A DNA stretch of 64,000 nucleotides from Salinihabitans flavidus (GCF_900110425.1 NZ_FODS01000004.1:124001-188000); one strand, 5' to 3'; positions 18,238 through 27,894 are shown, counted from the first letter of the stretch. Notes: a model not told the origin generated them from the sequence alone. Numbers and translations: made by a program.

Positions 18238-19884
18238 ATGGCGTCGCAGGCGGCCGCAGCTACGGGCCTGATCGGGCGCACAAAGGACAGCTCGGAAGGT
18301 GCCGCCGTCGGCGCGATGCCCGGCAAGCCGACCGGGGCCTTACGCTTCGGCCCGTTCGAGCTGGATTTCGACCGCTACGAACTGCGCCTCGATGGCAGGC
18401 CCGTGCCGCTCGAGCCGCGCACCTTTGATCTGATCGCATTGCTTGCCTGCAATCGCGGCCGGACGGTGACGCGCGACGAGATCTTCCGGGAGCTATGGCC
18501 GGGGCGGTTCGTGTCGGATGCGGCTCTCAGCAGCCAGATCCGCTCGGCGCGCAAGGCCCTGGGTGACGACGGAACGCGCCAGGCCGTCATCGCCACGGTC
18601 CATGGCCGCGGTTTCCGATTGCGTAGCAACCCCGATCCCGATGTTGCCGGATCGACACCGACCACGCGGCATGCGCCAGCTCAACGCCACGAACTGCTTC
18701 CCTGCATCGCAGTCCTGCCCTGTGCCCCGACCGGCGATGACGGGCGGGGCGCGGTGATCGCAGAAGGTTTGACCGAAGATCTCATCAACGCGCTGTCGCG
18801 CAATCGCTGGATGCGCGTCGTCACCCGCAACTCCGCCTTCGCGCTCGGGCGCTCGGGTGAACCGCTTGACGAGGTCCTCGACCGGCTCGGTGCCGACTAT
18901 GCCGTGACGGGCAGCGTGCGCCTTGCCGGGGACCGGGTCCGCGCCGTCTTTCAGGTGACGCAGACGCCGGGCTTGCGCTGCATCTGGTCGGAACGGTTCG
19001 ACCGTCCGTTTCGGGACATCTTCGACCTGCAGGACGAGCTTTCGGAGCTCGTCGCCGCACGCATCGCCAGCCAACTCGGCATTAGCGAACAGAAGCGGGC
19101 CGCGCGGCTGCGGCCCGGCAGCCTCGGGGCGTGGGAACTCTACCAGCTCGGTTCCGCCGAGTTCTATCGCTTCACTGGCGCGGGCAACCGGCGCTGCCAG
19201 GAACTGATGCGCCAGTCGATCGCACGCGCGCCGGATTTTCCGGAACCATACGCGCGGCTGGCATATGCCATGATCCTTGAAAGCGTCTATTTTGACGGGC
19301 CGACGGATCAGACCCATCTGGACGAGGCGCTGCGGCTGGCCGACCGCAGCGTGATGCTGGACGATCAGGAGGCCAACTCCTTTTTCGCGCTCGGGCGGGT
19401 GCAACTGGCACGCGGCGAGTACGGACTGGCGATCGATGCGCTCGAGACCGCCCTCGAGCTCAACCCCTGTCATGCCCTGTCGCATTGTGGACTGGGGGAC
19501 ACGCTGGTCTCAGACGGCCGGCCCGAGGCCGCCATTCCCTGCTTCGAGCGCGCTCTCGCGCTAAGTCCTCAGGATCCGTTCCGCTGGGCCTTCATGTCCT
19601 ATCGTTCGCTCGCGCACATGTTTGCCGGAGACTGCGAGGGGGCCGTGCACTGGGCGCGCAGCGCCACGCTGGTTCCCAACGCCCACTACTGGGCGCGCGC
19701 CAAGCTGATCTCATGGCTGGCGCATTCGGGTGACCTCGACGCCGCGCATGCCAACGTCGCGCCGCTGAAGCGGGGCTGCCCCGGCTTCTCCCGCGAATTT
19801 GCGCGCTCGCGGCTCTTCTTCGTGCGCGATCCGTCACATCTGGAGTTTTTTCTGGATGGGCTCCGGCGCGCGGGGGTGCCTTGA
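18238..19884 (+). CDS. CadC-like regulator: winged helix, TolB-like and TPR domains
   Basis: About 548 residues. An OmpR/PhoB-type DNA-binding domain (about 35-128; LRFGPFELDFDRYELRLDG, then VHGRGFRLRSN) is followed by a segment typical of adenylate-cyclase-linked TolB-like proteins (IAVLPCAPTGDD, then LTEDLINALSRNRWMRVVTRNS, about 160-205) and a C-terminal run of TPR repeats (about 290-520; LNPCHALSHCGLGDTLVSDGR). No membrane helix is evident, unlike CadC. Such one-component regulators are common in alphaproteobacteria and their signals are mostly unknown. A GTG at 18235 is an alternative start with better spacing from AGGAG. Confidence 0.85.
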   Translation: MASQAAAATGLIGRTKDSSEGAAVGAMPGKPTGALRFGPFELDFDRYELRLDGRPVPLEPRTFDLIALLACNRGRTVTRDEIFRELWPGRFVSDAALSSQIRSARKALGDDGTRQAVIATVHGRGFRLRSNPDPDVAGSTPTTRHAPAQRHELLPCIAVLPCAPTGDDGRGAVIAEGLTEDLINALSRNRWMRVVTRNSAFALGRSGEPLDEVLDRLGADYAVTGSVRLAGDRVRAVFQVTQTPGLRCIWSERFDRPFRDIFDLQDELSELVAARIASQLGISEQKRAARLRPGSLGAWELYQLGSAEFYRFTGAGNRRCQELMRQSIARAPDFPEPYARLAYAMILESVYFDGPTDQTHLDEALRLADRSVMLDDQEANSFFALGRVQLARGEYGLAIDALETALELNPCHALSHCGLGDTLVSDGRPEAAIPCFERALALSPQDPFRWAFMSYRSLAHMFAGDCEGAVHWARSATLVPNAHYWARAKLISWLAHSGDLDAAHANVAPLKRGCPGFSREFARSRLFFVRDPSHLEFFLDGLRRAGVP

Positions 19885-19984
19885 TCGTCGCGACGAGCGA
19901 GGTCGCGCCAAGGATCCACCACTTTACCAGCTAACCATAGCTCGAATTCAAAGGGGCGAGTCATCGACAAAAGGTCCGTTCTAC

Positions 19985-21268
19985 TCAGAACCCGCTTACG
20001 TTTGGCAACCAAGTGGACAGGAACGGGATAAAGGTAATGAGCAGCAACGCCGCCGCCAGCGCCAAAAAGAACGGCGGCATTTCCCGGATCAAGACCGACG
20101 GTTTCAGTTGCACTGTTGAGGAGACGACAAAGATCAGGCTTCCGACGGGGGGCGTGGTCAGGCCAAGGGTCAGGTTGAAGATCACCACGATGGCAAAGTG
20201 GTTGGGATCAATCCCCAGGGCCAGGCTGATCGGCGCGAGGATCGGCACGAGGATGATGACACCTGGCAGCGGGTCCATGAAGAGACCGAAGGCAAGCAGA
20301 AGCACGTTGACACAAAGCAGGAACACGATGGGCGCGAGGTCCCATGCGATGATGGTTTGAGCCAGATATTGCGGCAGGCTCTCGATGACCAGGATCCAGG
20401 CAAAGGCGCGCGCTGCCCCGAGGATCAGAAGCACCGCCCCGGATGTGAGCGCCGCACGCAGAATGATGTCGGGAAGGTCGCGGATCCGCAGAGATCGATA
20501 AATGAACATCCCCACGAAGAGTGCATAGAATACTGCAATCACCGAGGCTTCGGTCGGGGTGAAGATACCGAATCGGATACCTCCCACGATGAGCAGAATC
20601 AGCAACAGGGCCGGCAACGCGTAAAAGGCGATGCGGGCGATCTCATTGAACGGCGGCATGGGGGCGCCAGTCGAATAGCCGCGAACATGACTGACCCGTG
20701 CGTTCGCGATGAGTACCAGCGCGGTGATCAAAAGCCCCGGCAGCACGCCCGCCATGAACAGCGATCCGACCGACACCGACTGATCCTGCATGGCGTAGAT
20801 AATCATCGTGATGGACGGTGGAATAATCGGCCCGACGACGGAGCTGGCGATTGTCAGCGCCCCGGCATAGGCGCGGTCGTACCCGCCCTTTTCCATCATC
20901 CGTATCATCATCGTCCCAGGACCAGCGGCATCGGCCAGTGCACTGCCGGAAATACCTGCGAACATTGCGGAACTGACGACATTTGCGTGCCCGAGACCGC
21001 CTCTCATGTGGCCGACCAGCGATTGCGCGAGGCGCAGGATGGCCAAAGTGACGGCGCCGCCTGTCATGATCTCGGCGGCCAGTATGAAGAACGGCACCGC
21101 GAGTAGAGGGAAGCTGTCAAGGCCTGAGAACATTTCCTTTACGACGACGAGATGAGGGTAGTTGGAACCGAAGCTGAGCGCTACGAAGACGGCGATTGCC
21201 ATGGCGAAGGCCACAGGAAGGCCAAGCGCCAGCAAAATAAAGAGTGCCGGGAAAAGGATCTCAGCCAA
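19985..21268 (-). CDS. dctM: TRAP transporter large permease (DctM), transporter 1
   Basis: About 427 residues, twelve or so hydrophobic segments. Family marks include LGLPVAFAMAIAV, the DxxxSFPLLAVPFFILAAEIM loop, GISGSALADAAGPGTMMIRMM and IIPPSITMIIYAMQ. The gene overlaps the DctQ stop by eight bases if it starts at TTG 21268 (MAEILFPALFILLAL); an ATG further up at 21307 gives an unlikely polar N-terminus. The two membrane subunits use a sodium gradient to take up a substrate, usually an organic acid, delivered by DctP. Confidence 0.93.
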   Translation of the reverse strand: MAEILFPALFILLALGLPVAFAMAIAVFVALSFGSNYPHLVVVKEMFSGLDSFPLLAVPFFILAAEIMTGGAVTLAILRLAQSLVGHMRGGLGHANVVSSAMFAGISGSALADAAGPGTMMIRMMEKGGYDRAYAGALTIASSVVGPIIPPSITMIIYAMQDQSVSVGSLFMAGVLPGLLITALVLIANARVSHVRGYSTGAPMPPFNEIARIAFYALPALLLILLIVGGIRFGIFTPTEASVIAVFYALFVGMFIYRSLRIRDLPDIILRAALTSGAVLLILGAARAFAWILVIESLPQYLAQTIIAWDLAPIVFLLCVNVLLLAFGLFMDPLPGVIILVPILAPISLALGIDPNHFAIVVIFNLTLGLTTPPVGSLIFVVSSTVQLKPSVLIREMPPFFLALAAALLLITFIPFLSTWLPNVSGF

Positions 21269-21788
21269 TGGGGCCACCCGGGAGCGAGTTGACTTTGGCA
21301 CCGGCATCGTCGGAACGCTTGTAGGTGCCCGCCGTGATGAATAGGCGCGCTATAATCAGCAAGTGGATGATGAGAAGGCCGAAGCCAATCGGCATTGCGG
21401 CATAGACGTAGATAAAGGGGATGCGCAGGGCTGGTGTCAACTGGAGTTGCATGCGCTGCGCATATTGCAGGCCGACATGGACCATGAAACCGAAGAAGAT
21501 CAACAGGCCCACGACGATAGCCGCACGCAAGAACTTTTGCCCTGAGGCAGGCAAAGCGTCTTGCAGGTTGGTGATGGCCACATGGCCGCCGTTACGCAGT
21601 ATCAGCCCCGCACCGGTGAAGGTCAGCCATATCATCAGGTAACGAGCGGCCTCGTCGGCCCAGGGAACAGAATGTCCGGTCAGGTATCGAAACGTTATGT
21701 TCGCCCCGATGACAAGAGTCATGGCAGATAACATGATAATCAATGCCCAAGCGTTCAGGGCAACAAATATCCGTTCCAACCGTTTCAA
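21261..21788 (-). CDS. dctQ: TRAP transporter small permease (DctQ), transporter 1
   Basis: 175 residues with four membrane helices (about 10-32, 45-62, 85-105, 125-150). Conserved ANITFRYLTGHSVPWADEAARYLMIWLTFTGA is the DctQ hallmark. Lies between dctP and dctM on the minus strand, with a 52-base gap to dctP that holds a perfect hairpin. Confidence 0.93.
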   Translation of the reverse strand: MKRLERIFVALNAWALIIMLSAMTLVIGANITFRYLTGHSVPWADEAARYLMIWLTFTGAGLILRNGGHVAITNLQDALPASGQKFLRAAIVVGLLIFFGFMVHVGLQYAQRMQLQLTPALRIPFIYVYAAMPIGFGLLIIHLLIIARLFITAGTYKRSDDAGAKVNSLPGGPIG

Positions 21789-21808
21789 GGCGCGACCTCG
21801 GCAAGTAA

Positions 21809-21831
21809 GCCGACGCCAAGATGGCGTCGGC
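21809..21831 (-). promoter_or_regulatory. Intra-operon RNA hairpin after dctP (transporter 1)
   Basis: GCCGACGCCA, loop AGA, TGGCGTCGGC: a perfect ten-pair stem ten bases after the dctP stop and 20 bases before the dctQ start. There is no T-run, so it is more likely a 3' stabiliser or partial attenuator that keeps dctP mRNA in excess than a full terminator. Confidence 0.65.
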
Positions 21832-21840
21832 GGTAACGTG

Positions 21841-22821
21841 TCACTCGAAGTTTACGATCGAATCGACCAAATCCTGACTGTAGGTCTCGTAGTAGCTCTC
21901 ATAGGCGGAGGTGATCGAGTCCTGGAACGTGGCCTTTTCCTCGTTCGACAACTGATTGATTTCCATACCGCGCTCTTCCAACGTTCTCACGCCGGTCGTT
22001 TCCACATCGTCGACATAGCCACGCATCGCCTTCACTGCCTCGGCGGCCGCGTTTTCGAAAGCGGCTTTCTGACTGTCGTCGAGCCCGTCCCAGAACGGCT
22101 TGGATACCAGCAGCATCGCCGGGGAATAGACGTGACCTGAGAGAGTGAGATACTTTTGAACCTCGTCGAGCTTGACCGAGACGATCACAGAAAGAGGGTT
22201 TTCCTGCCCATCGATCACGCCCTGCTGCAGCGAGGAAATTACCTCGGGCCACGCCATCGGCGTCGGCGCAGCACCCATGGCGTTGAAAGCCTCGAGGTGG
22301 ACAGGGTTCTCCATCGTGCGAATCTTGAGTCCCTCGACATCGGCCGGGGTTCTGATCGGGTTGCGGTTGTTGGTAATGTGGCGGAAGCCCTGTTCGCCCC
22401 ACGCCAGCCCGTGCAGACCGACATCATCGAACTTGCCAAGGATTTCTTCGCCGATCGGCCCGTCCAGTACGGCGCGGGCATGGTCAAGATCGCGAAACAG
22501 GAACGGGATATCGAAGACACCCGTATCCGGCACGAAATTCGCCAGGGTGCCGGAGGACACGATGGTCGCTTCGATGGTGCCGATTTGAAGTCCCTCGATC
22601 ACCTCGCGCTCACCGCCGAGACCGGATGAAGGGAAGTGGTTGAACTCGAACTGGTCGCCGGTTTCGGCCAACACCACCTCTTCAAACTTCTGAGCAGCCA
22701 CGCCGTAGTGGCTATCAGAGGCAAGCGCATAGGCAATCTTGACCTCAGTCTGAGCCAAGGCGGGTAATCCGAGTGCAACAAGAGAACCCGCTACCGCCAA
22801 GCGGCTGAAAATAAACGTCAT
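21841..22821 (-). CDS. dctP: TRAP transporter substrate-binding protein (DctP), transporter 1
   Basis: 326 residues. Signal peptide to about residue 23 (GLPALAQ), then the DctP fold: IAYALASDSHYGVAAQKFEE, GLKIRTMENPVHLEAFNAMGAAPTPMAW (the Arg that clamps the substrate carboxylate) and the GVIDGQENPL motif. It binds the substrate in the periplasm and hands it to DctQM. The substrate cannot be named; no catabolic gene is attached, so this operon contains transport genes only. Confidence 0.94.
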   Translation of the reverse strand: MTFIFSRLAVAGSLVALGLPALAQTEVKIAYALASDSHYGVAAQKFEEVVLAETGDQFEFNHFPSSGLGGEREVIEGLQIGTIEATIVSSGTLANFVPDTGVFDIPFLFRDLDHARAVLDGPIGEEILGKFDDVGLHGLAWGEQGFRHITNNRNPIRTPADVEGLKIRTMENPVHLEAFNAMGAAPTPMAWPEVISSLQQGVIDGQENPLSVIVSVKLDEVQKYLTLSGHVYSPAMLLVSKPFWDGLDDSQKAAFENAAAEAVKAMRGYVDDVETTGVRTLEERGMEINQLSNEEKATFQDSITSAYESYYETYSQDLVDSIVNFE

Positions 22822-23435
22822 GGATTTCCTCCCTTTAATTGTGTCTTGTCATTATCCGAGCCAGTTTTGCATGGCAACCCCGCCCTCTTCCCAGGCTGGC
22901 ACGACGGTACTTTCCGCATCGCCAACCTTGCGATGCCAATTTCGCTTCGGCAAGTTCAAAAGGCCGGTACGATAAAGCCAAGATGCAACGCGCCCACATC
23001 GCCAAGCGGCAGGTGTGGGCCGCTTTCGTCCGACAGCGCCACGCGATCGCTATTATCCCAATCCCGAAGAGAAGATCAGGATCGTTTTGGCGGGTCTGCG
23101 CGATGAGGAGAGCATTGCCGCGCGCCTGATCATCACGAGTTGCGCCACGGCAGGCCCCATCGTCATGGACTCCGATAGCGATCTCTGGACTTGGGGCCCA
23201 AGCTATTCTCTCACGACAGCGACGCGCGTGATAAAATCCACGTAAACCGGCGGGAAAGGTGTAGCAACGACCTGGAACGCCGGGCCACGCGGACGCGCGA
23301 ACCGCACCTCCCCATATGGCCAGCTATCGCGGCTCTGCCGAATAGGCCATCGTTCGGTTTTCCTGCGGACTGCGGACCCGCCTGACTTCTGCATGTTCTA
23401 TGCCACGGTGGACAAACGGGCATGAGGAGTGACCC
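22822..23435. other. Non-coding stretch with insertion-sequence debris
   Basis: About 614 bases between divergent dctP and the histidine kinase gene. It contains the IS3 orfA fragment at 23048-23128 and otherwise no intact gene. AGGAG just before 23436 serves the kinase. Confidence 0.5.
23048..23128 (+). pseudogene. Fragment of IS3-family transposase OrfA
   Basis: One frame reads RYYPNPEEKIRIVLAGLRD, then EESIAARL. The EEKIRIVLxGLRxEESIA core is the first helix-turn-helix of IS3-family OrfA proteins. The reading frame leaves the family consensus right after (ELCRREG is missing), so only this stub remains. Confidence 0.65.
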
Positions 23436-26342
23436 TTGCCAGTGGAATACGTGAAGTCCACCGAAGGGCGGTCCGAAGCAGATGCTCGCTCGGGAAGTTC
23501 CGGCAGACGATGGTTTGTCCTGATCCTGCTGGTGATCGTTCTGGCTCTCTTCGCCATGGCCCCGGCGCTGCTCAGGCTGGGCCCGTATGGCACTGAACTT
23601 TGGTATATCGCAGGCTGGATAGCATCGGCCTTGGTGGCCGGTCTGATTGTGTTGCGCGTCTCTGCGAAATGCGATGGGTCGGGACGCAAAGCCTGGCGTT
23701 GCTTTGGGCTGGCTTGCTTTATGTTCATGGCTGGCAACTTGATCTGGTTGGGCTACGGTTGGGTTGGCGCGGTTCTGCCTGTGCCGAGCCCGGCCGACGC
23801 ATTCTTCTTTGCCTCCAGCCTTCTGGTCATGGTTGGCATGTTTCACTATTCTCTGGCCGGTTCGCCCGGAAGCCGCATCCAGGTGACCAATTTCGCCCTT
23901 GCGCTATGCTCGACGGTGGCCATTGGGTTCCTTCTTTACGGGCCGCTTCTGATCGGCTCCGGGATAGGGTGGCTGGGCGCTGCCGTCGTTTTCAGTTTCG
24001 CGGCTTTGGGTCTCAGCGCCTGGACATTCGGCCTCCTATGCTTCGTTTTGTATGTCCGGAGCGATCGCCGCTTTCCATTTCTGCTCATTCTGGTCGCAAC
24101 CGGCGCCAATGCCGTCGCCAATTTCTTCCTGGGCTTCGATATTCTGAACGAAACCTATGCCGCCGGCACCTTCTATGATGTGCTGTGGATCGCCGCAGTT
24201 GTTTTCCTGGCCTGGGCTGGGTTGGAGCACAGGGATACGAGCGATATCGCCGCTGACCCCACAGCGCTCCCCAGGCAGGCGCCCCGTCCGGTGGAAGCCT
24301 TGATTCCCGCACTGGCGATCGCAGCGATCCTGGCAGCGGGCGTGGCAGCCAGATGGGAGCATCTGCGCCCAGAGCATATCTTCGTCCTGCCCACAATGTT
24401 CGGCTTTGCGGTCTTGCTAGCCCTGCGTGAATACGCGCTGATCAGAGCGGAACGAGAGTTGCGGCACGAGGTGGAAAATAGCGCCAGACAGCTTGCCGAA
24501 AGCGAGGAGGAACTCTCGGCCGTGCTGGCCAGCACGACAGATGGCGTGCTTTCCATGGACGCTGACTGGCGGGTCACTTATGCAAACCAGAACGCCATAG
24601 ATCTCTTTTTCTCTGGCCGCCCGTTCCTAGGCATTTCCCTTTGGAATCTGCTTCCGGACCTGGTGGGCAGCAAGTTTGACTCTCACTTTCGCAAAGCGAT
24701 GGAGCGACAGACGCCGGAGAAAACCGAGCTATACTATGCAGGACTCGGCAACTGGTTCGAAGTGCATGCGCATCCAGCACCCGAAAAACTGACGATCTTC
24801 TTTCGGGATGTGACCGCGCAGTGCCGGATCGAAGAACGGTTCCGCTATGTGGCGCAAGCGTCAAGCGACTTCATCTTCGACCGCGACCTCGCCAGCGACA
24901 TGACCTGGGTCAACGACGCCTCCGCCTGGCTCCCCGACTACACTCCTGGAGCCCGCGAAGTCCCGCGCAACGCGTGGGTCGATTGTGTCCATCCCGACGA
25001 CGGCGACGATATCCTGATGCAAATCGAGTCCGCGATCAGTAGCGGTGAGGTCATTTGGGAGGGTGAATATCGGCTTCGGAGACGCGATGGCGTCTACGCC
25101 CCTGTGCACGAACGGGCGAGCATTCTGCGCAACGACACCGGCGAGCCGGTCCGGATGATCGGTAACATCGTCGACCTGTCCGAGCAGAAGGCGCTGGAGG
25201 CGCAGTTGCGCCAGTCACAACGGCTCGATGCGGTGGGTCAGCTGACAGGGGGAATTGCGCATGATTTCAACAACCTGCTTACCGTGATCCTCGGCAATGC
25301 CGAAATACTGGCCGAAACGCTCCCCGCTGACCAACCGAGCGCGACCACAGCTCGGCAGATCATAATCGCCTCGGAACGCGCTGCGGACTTGACGCAGCAC
25401 CTGCTCGCCTTTGCGCGCAAACAGCCACTCTCGCCCGGTGACTTCCACGCAAATGAGATCGTCGAAGGCATGCAGATGCTGGTCGAACGCTCGTTAACCC
25501 CGGCGATAACGCTGGAGCTCGAACTGGCCGAGAATCTTGGCATGGTACATGTTGATCGGGCAATGTTCGAAAACGCGCTTCTCAATCTTTGCGTGAATGC
25601 GCGCGATGCGATGCCCAAAGGCGGAACGCTCCGCATCGAAACAAGCGCGGTGACATTGACCGGATCGACCGCTCCCGATGCGCCGCAGGCGGGCGAATAC
25701 GTGCGCGTGGCAGTTTCGGACACCGGCGAAGGGATGGATGAGGACACGCTGGCTCAGGTATTCGAGCCATTCTTCACCACCAAACCAGTCGGCGCAGGCA
25801 GCGGGTTGGGTCTCAGCATGGTTCATGGTTTCGTGCACCAGTCCGGTGGGCAATTGCGCATTCAAAGCAGCTTGGGCATGGGCACCACTGTCGAGTTGCT
25901 GCTGCCGCGTCAGGTCCAGCCTGTCAACGACGACGAAAGGCCGGAGGCCGAAACCGCACCAGAGCAAGCCGCGCCGCGCGGGCGCATTCTGGTTGTCGAT
26001 GATGACGACCAAGTGCGGGAGTATATCACCATAATCGTCCGGTCGCTGGGATACGAGGTCGAGACCGAACCCCTTGCGACCACGGCCCTGGTCCGGTTGC
26101 GCGGCGGTGAGCCGTTCGATCTTCTGCTCTCCGACGTTGTCATGCCCGGCGGGGTTAGCGGCCGGCAACTGGCCGAAATGATGCTCAGGGAACGGCCGGG
26201 ACTTCCTGTGCTACTGGTTTCTGGCCACGCGGAAGAAATCGCCGCCAGTGACGGGCAGCTTGACCCGCGCATCGGCTTTCTGCGCAAGCCCTTTCGCAAG
26301 AGTGAACTGGAGCGCAGGTTGGTGGAGATGCTTGCTGGCTGA
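23436..26342 (+). CDS. Membrane-bound hybrid histidine kinase with PAS domains and receiver
   Basis: 968 residues. About nine N-terminal membrane helices (27-330) form a sensor module of unknown ligand, followed by a short coiled coil, two PAS-like domains (about 365-470 and 475-590), HisKA with phospho-accepting His609 (GGIAHDFNNLL), HATPase_c (NLCVNARDAM, DTGEGMD, GSGLGLSMVHGF) and a C-terminal receiver with Asp900 (LLSDVVMPGG). The start is TTG at 23436, six bases after AGGAG. No response-regulator gene is adjacent; the own receiver may serve as phosphate sink or relay. Confidence 0.93.
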   Translation: MPVEYVKSTEGRSEADARSGSSGRRWFVLILLVIVLALFAMAPALLRLGPYGTELWYIAGWIASALVAGLIVLRVSAKCDGSGRKAWRCFGLACFMFMAGNLIWLGYGWVGAVLPVPSPADAFFFASSLLVMVGMFHYSLAGSPGSRIQVTNFALALCSTVAIGFLLYGPLLIGSGIGWLGAAVVFSFAALGLSAWTFGLLCFVLYVRSDRRFPFLLILVATGANAVANFFLGFDILNETYAAGTFYDVLWIAAVVFLAWAGLEHRDTSDIAADPTALPRQAPRPVEALIPALAIAAILAAGVAARWEHLRPEHIFVLPTMFGFAVLLALREYALIRAERELRHEVENSARQLAESEEELSAVLASTTDGVLSMDADWRVTYANQNAIDLFFSGRPFLGISLWNLLPDLVGSKFDSHFRKAMERQTPEKTELYYAGLGNWFEVHAHPAPEKLTIFFRDVTAQCRIEERFRYVAQASSDFIFDRDLASDMTWVNDASAWLPDYTPGAREVPRNAWVDCVHPDDGDDILMQIESAISSGEVIWEGEYRLRRRDGVYAPVHERASILRNDTGEPVRMIGNIVDLSEQKALEAQLRQSQRLDAVGQLTGGIAHDFNNLLTVILGNAEILAETLPADQPSATTARQIIIASERAADLTQHLLAFARKQPLSPGDFHANEIVEGMQMLVERSLTPAITLELELAENLGMVHVDRAMFENALLNLCVNARDAMPKGGTLRIETSAVTLTGSTAPDAPQAGEYVRVAVSDTGEGMDEDTLAQVFEPFFTTKPVGAGSGLGLSMVHGFVHQSGGQLRIQSSLGMGTTVELLLPRQVQPVNDDERPEAETAPEQAAPRGRILVVDDDDQVREYITIIVRSLGYEVETEPLATTALVRLRGGEPFDLLLSDVVMPGGVSGRQLAEMMLRERPGLPVLLVSGHAEEIAASDGQLDPRIGFLRKPFRKSELERRLVEMLAG

Positions 26343-26350
26343 GATCATCA

Positions 26351-26431
26351 CTTGGAACCACCGTGCTTGTGGGTGTGCCTCTCGCCTTCGCGCGCAACCT
26401 TGATCCCGGCGCTGTCAATCAGCAGGTGCAA
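26351..26431 (-). pseudogene. Fragment of IS5-family transposase
   Basis: The minus strand reads LHLLIDSAGIKVAREGERHT and then HKHGGSK. The LLIDSxGIKxxGEGEW...KHGG block is diagnostic of IS5-group DDE transposases, where the Asp of LLIDS is catalytic. The flanks do not continue the protein, so this is a stub left after deletion. Confidence 0.7.
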
Positions 26432-26486
26432 AGGGCATACCAGCCCTCCGGGCCGCCGATGATCTTGGACGTTGTGGTCTCATGTC

Positions 26487-26975
26487 TCATGGAGCGCCAC
26501 GCAAGGCAGCCTCGATGCCCGCAATGTCGATCTTCTGCATTTCCATCATCGCGGCCTGCGCGCGCCCTGAGGCGGCGGGGTCGGGGTGCGACAGCGCCTC
26601 CATCAGGATCCGAGGGGTGATTTGCCAACGATAGCCCCAGCGATCCTTGCACCAGCCGCACATGATCGCCTCGCCGCCATTGTCCAAGATGGCGTCCCAG
26701 AGCCGGTCCGTCTCCGCCTGATCCTCGGTGTAAACCTGAAGCGAATAGGCATCATTGGGCTGCACATGCGGGCCGGCGTTGAGAAGCGCGTAGGGCAGAC
26801 CGAGAAGCGTCATCTCGACCACCTGAACAGTCCCGGCCGGTGCGTTCGGCGCGCCCTCGGGAATGCGGATCACGTTATCGACGTGGCTGTCCGGGAAGGT
26901 GGCGGCGTAGAATTCTGCCGCTGCCTCTGCCTCGGTGTCGAACCAGAGGAATACCGCGGCCATTCGTTTCGTCAT
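26487..26975 (-). CDS. VOC-superfamily (PhnB-like) protein
   Basis: 162 residues. FLWFDTEAEAAAEFYAATFPDS near the start, MTLLGLPYALLNAGP in the middle and WCKDRWGYRWQITPRIL near the end are the marks of the PhnB / 3-demethylubiquinone-9 methyltransferase-like branch of the vicinal-oxygen-chelate fold. No methyltransferase motif is present, so the old name is misleading. Last gene of the five-gene operon; starts 13 bases after the hydrolase stop with AAGGAG ahead. Confidence 0.88.
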   Translation of the reverse strand: MTKRMAAVFLWFDTEAEAAAEFYAATFPDSHVDNVIRIPEGAPNAPAGTVQVVEMTLLGLPYALLNAGPHVQPNDAYSLQVYTEDQAETDRLWDAILDNGGEAIMCGWCKDRWGYRWQITPRILMEALSHPDPAASGRAQAAMMEMQKIDIAGIEAALRGAP

Positions 26976-26988
26976 CGTCCTTCTCCTT

Positions 26989-27894
26989 TCAGTGGAACGT
27001 GGTCCGCGAGCCCTCGTCGGCCGTCGTGATCCGGTTTTCGATCAGGGGTGCAAGCCAGTCGGGACGGCGCATGATTGACAGATGCGTTGTATCGGGCAAA
27101 ACGGCAAGCTGGGCGCCGACAAGCCCCGCCATCCTCGCGGCGTGATCGACGGACATGAAGTCGCTGTCGCCAAGAATGATCAGCGACGGGGTCTCAACGG
27201 ATGCGAGGTCTTCGTCGCTCCAGCCCCAGTCGCTGACCATGAAGGTCTGGAGCTGCGCGAAGGTTCGCTGGAACTGCTCAGGCCCGTCCGGATTTTCGAC
27301 GAAACCAGCCTGCATGCGGGCAAAGTCCTCCTCGCTGGGCATCAGTTCGAGCGCCTCGGGAGTTGGCGCGGCCTCGGGATTACGGTTCACCTCCGCGATC
27401 GCGGGGTGCATCCCGTCGAGATTCTGGCTGACCGAGATCGCGGTCAGCGTTGCGACGCGGTCCGGCGCGGCGACGCCCATTTCCACCCCCAGCATGCCGC
27501 CCATGGAGAACCCGACGACATGAACGCGGTCCACTTCGAGCGTATCGAGCACGGCAAGAGTGTCGTTTCGCATTGCCTCCAGCGACACCGGTGTATCGCG
27601 CCCGCCGGTATGACCGTGCCCCTGCTGCTCCACCCCGATCACCGTCCGCTGCGCCGCGAGGACGGGAAGCAATTCTCCGAAATCGCCGGCAATTGTACCC
27701 ATGCCTCCGTGCAGGACGAGAAAGGGTACGAGTCCAGACCCGAGGTCACCGTGAACCTCATAGTAGATATCCAAGTCACCGGATACGGCCCGGCCGGCGG
27801 TATCCTGTGCGGATACTGGCAACGCCATCACGCCGCACAGGGCCAGGGCGTACAGACCTGCCCGGCGGAGAGAGGAAGCTGTATGGCCAGTCAT
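26989..27894 (-). CDS. Exported alpha/beta hydrolase
   Basis: 301 residues from MTGHTASSLRR. A signal peptide (about 1-30, PVSAQD) shows export. The hydrolase fold has the oxyanion strand FLVLHGGMGT, nucleophile elbow GFSMGG (Ser), an acidic residue in IILGDSDF and the catalytic His in PDTTHLSIMR. Probably an esterase or lactonase acting in the periplasm, substrate unknown. The ATG at 27894 has AAGGAG seven bases upstream; the open frame extending to 28110 overlaps the GST gene and is not part of it. Confidence 0.88.
   Translation of the reverse strand: MTGHTASSLRRAGLYALALCGVMALPVSAQDTAGRAVSGDLDIYYEVHGDLGSGLVPFLVLHGGMGTIAGDFGELLPVLAAQRTVIGVEQQGHGHTGGRDTPVSLEAMRNDTLAVLDTLEVDRVHVVGFSMGGMLGVEMGVAAPDRVATLTAISVSQNLDGMHPAIAEVNRNPEAAPTPEALELMPSEEDFARMQAGFVENPDGPEQFQRTFAQLQTFMVSDWGWSDEDLASVETPSLIILGDSDFMSVDHAARMAGLVGAQLAVLPDTTHLSIMRRPDWLAPLIENRITTADEGSRTTFH

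Noticed and set aside
22898-22920. A TGGCACG stretch as a sigma-54 promoter for dctP
   Set aside because: The -12 TTGC element is absent at the required spacing.
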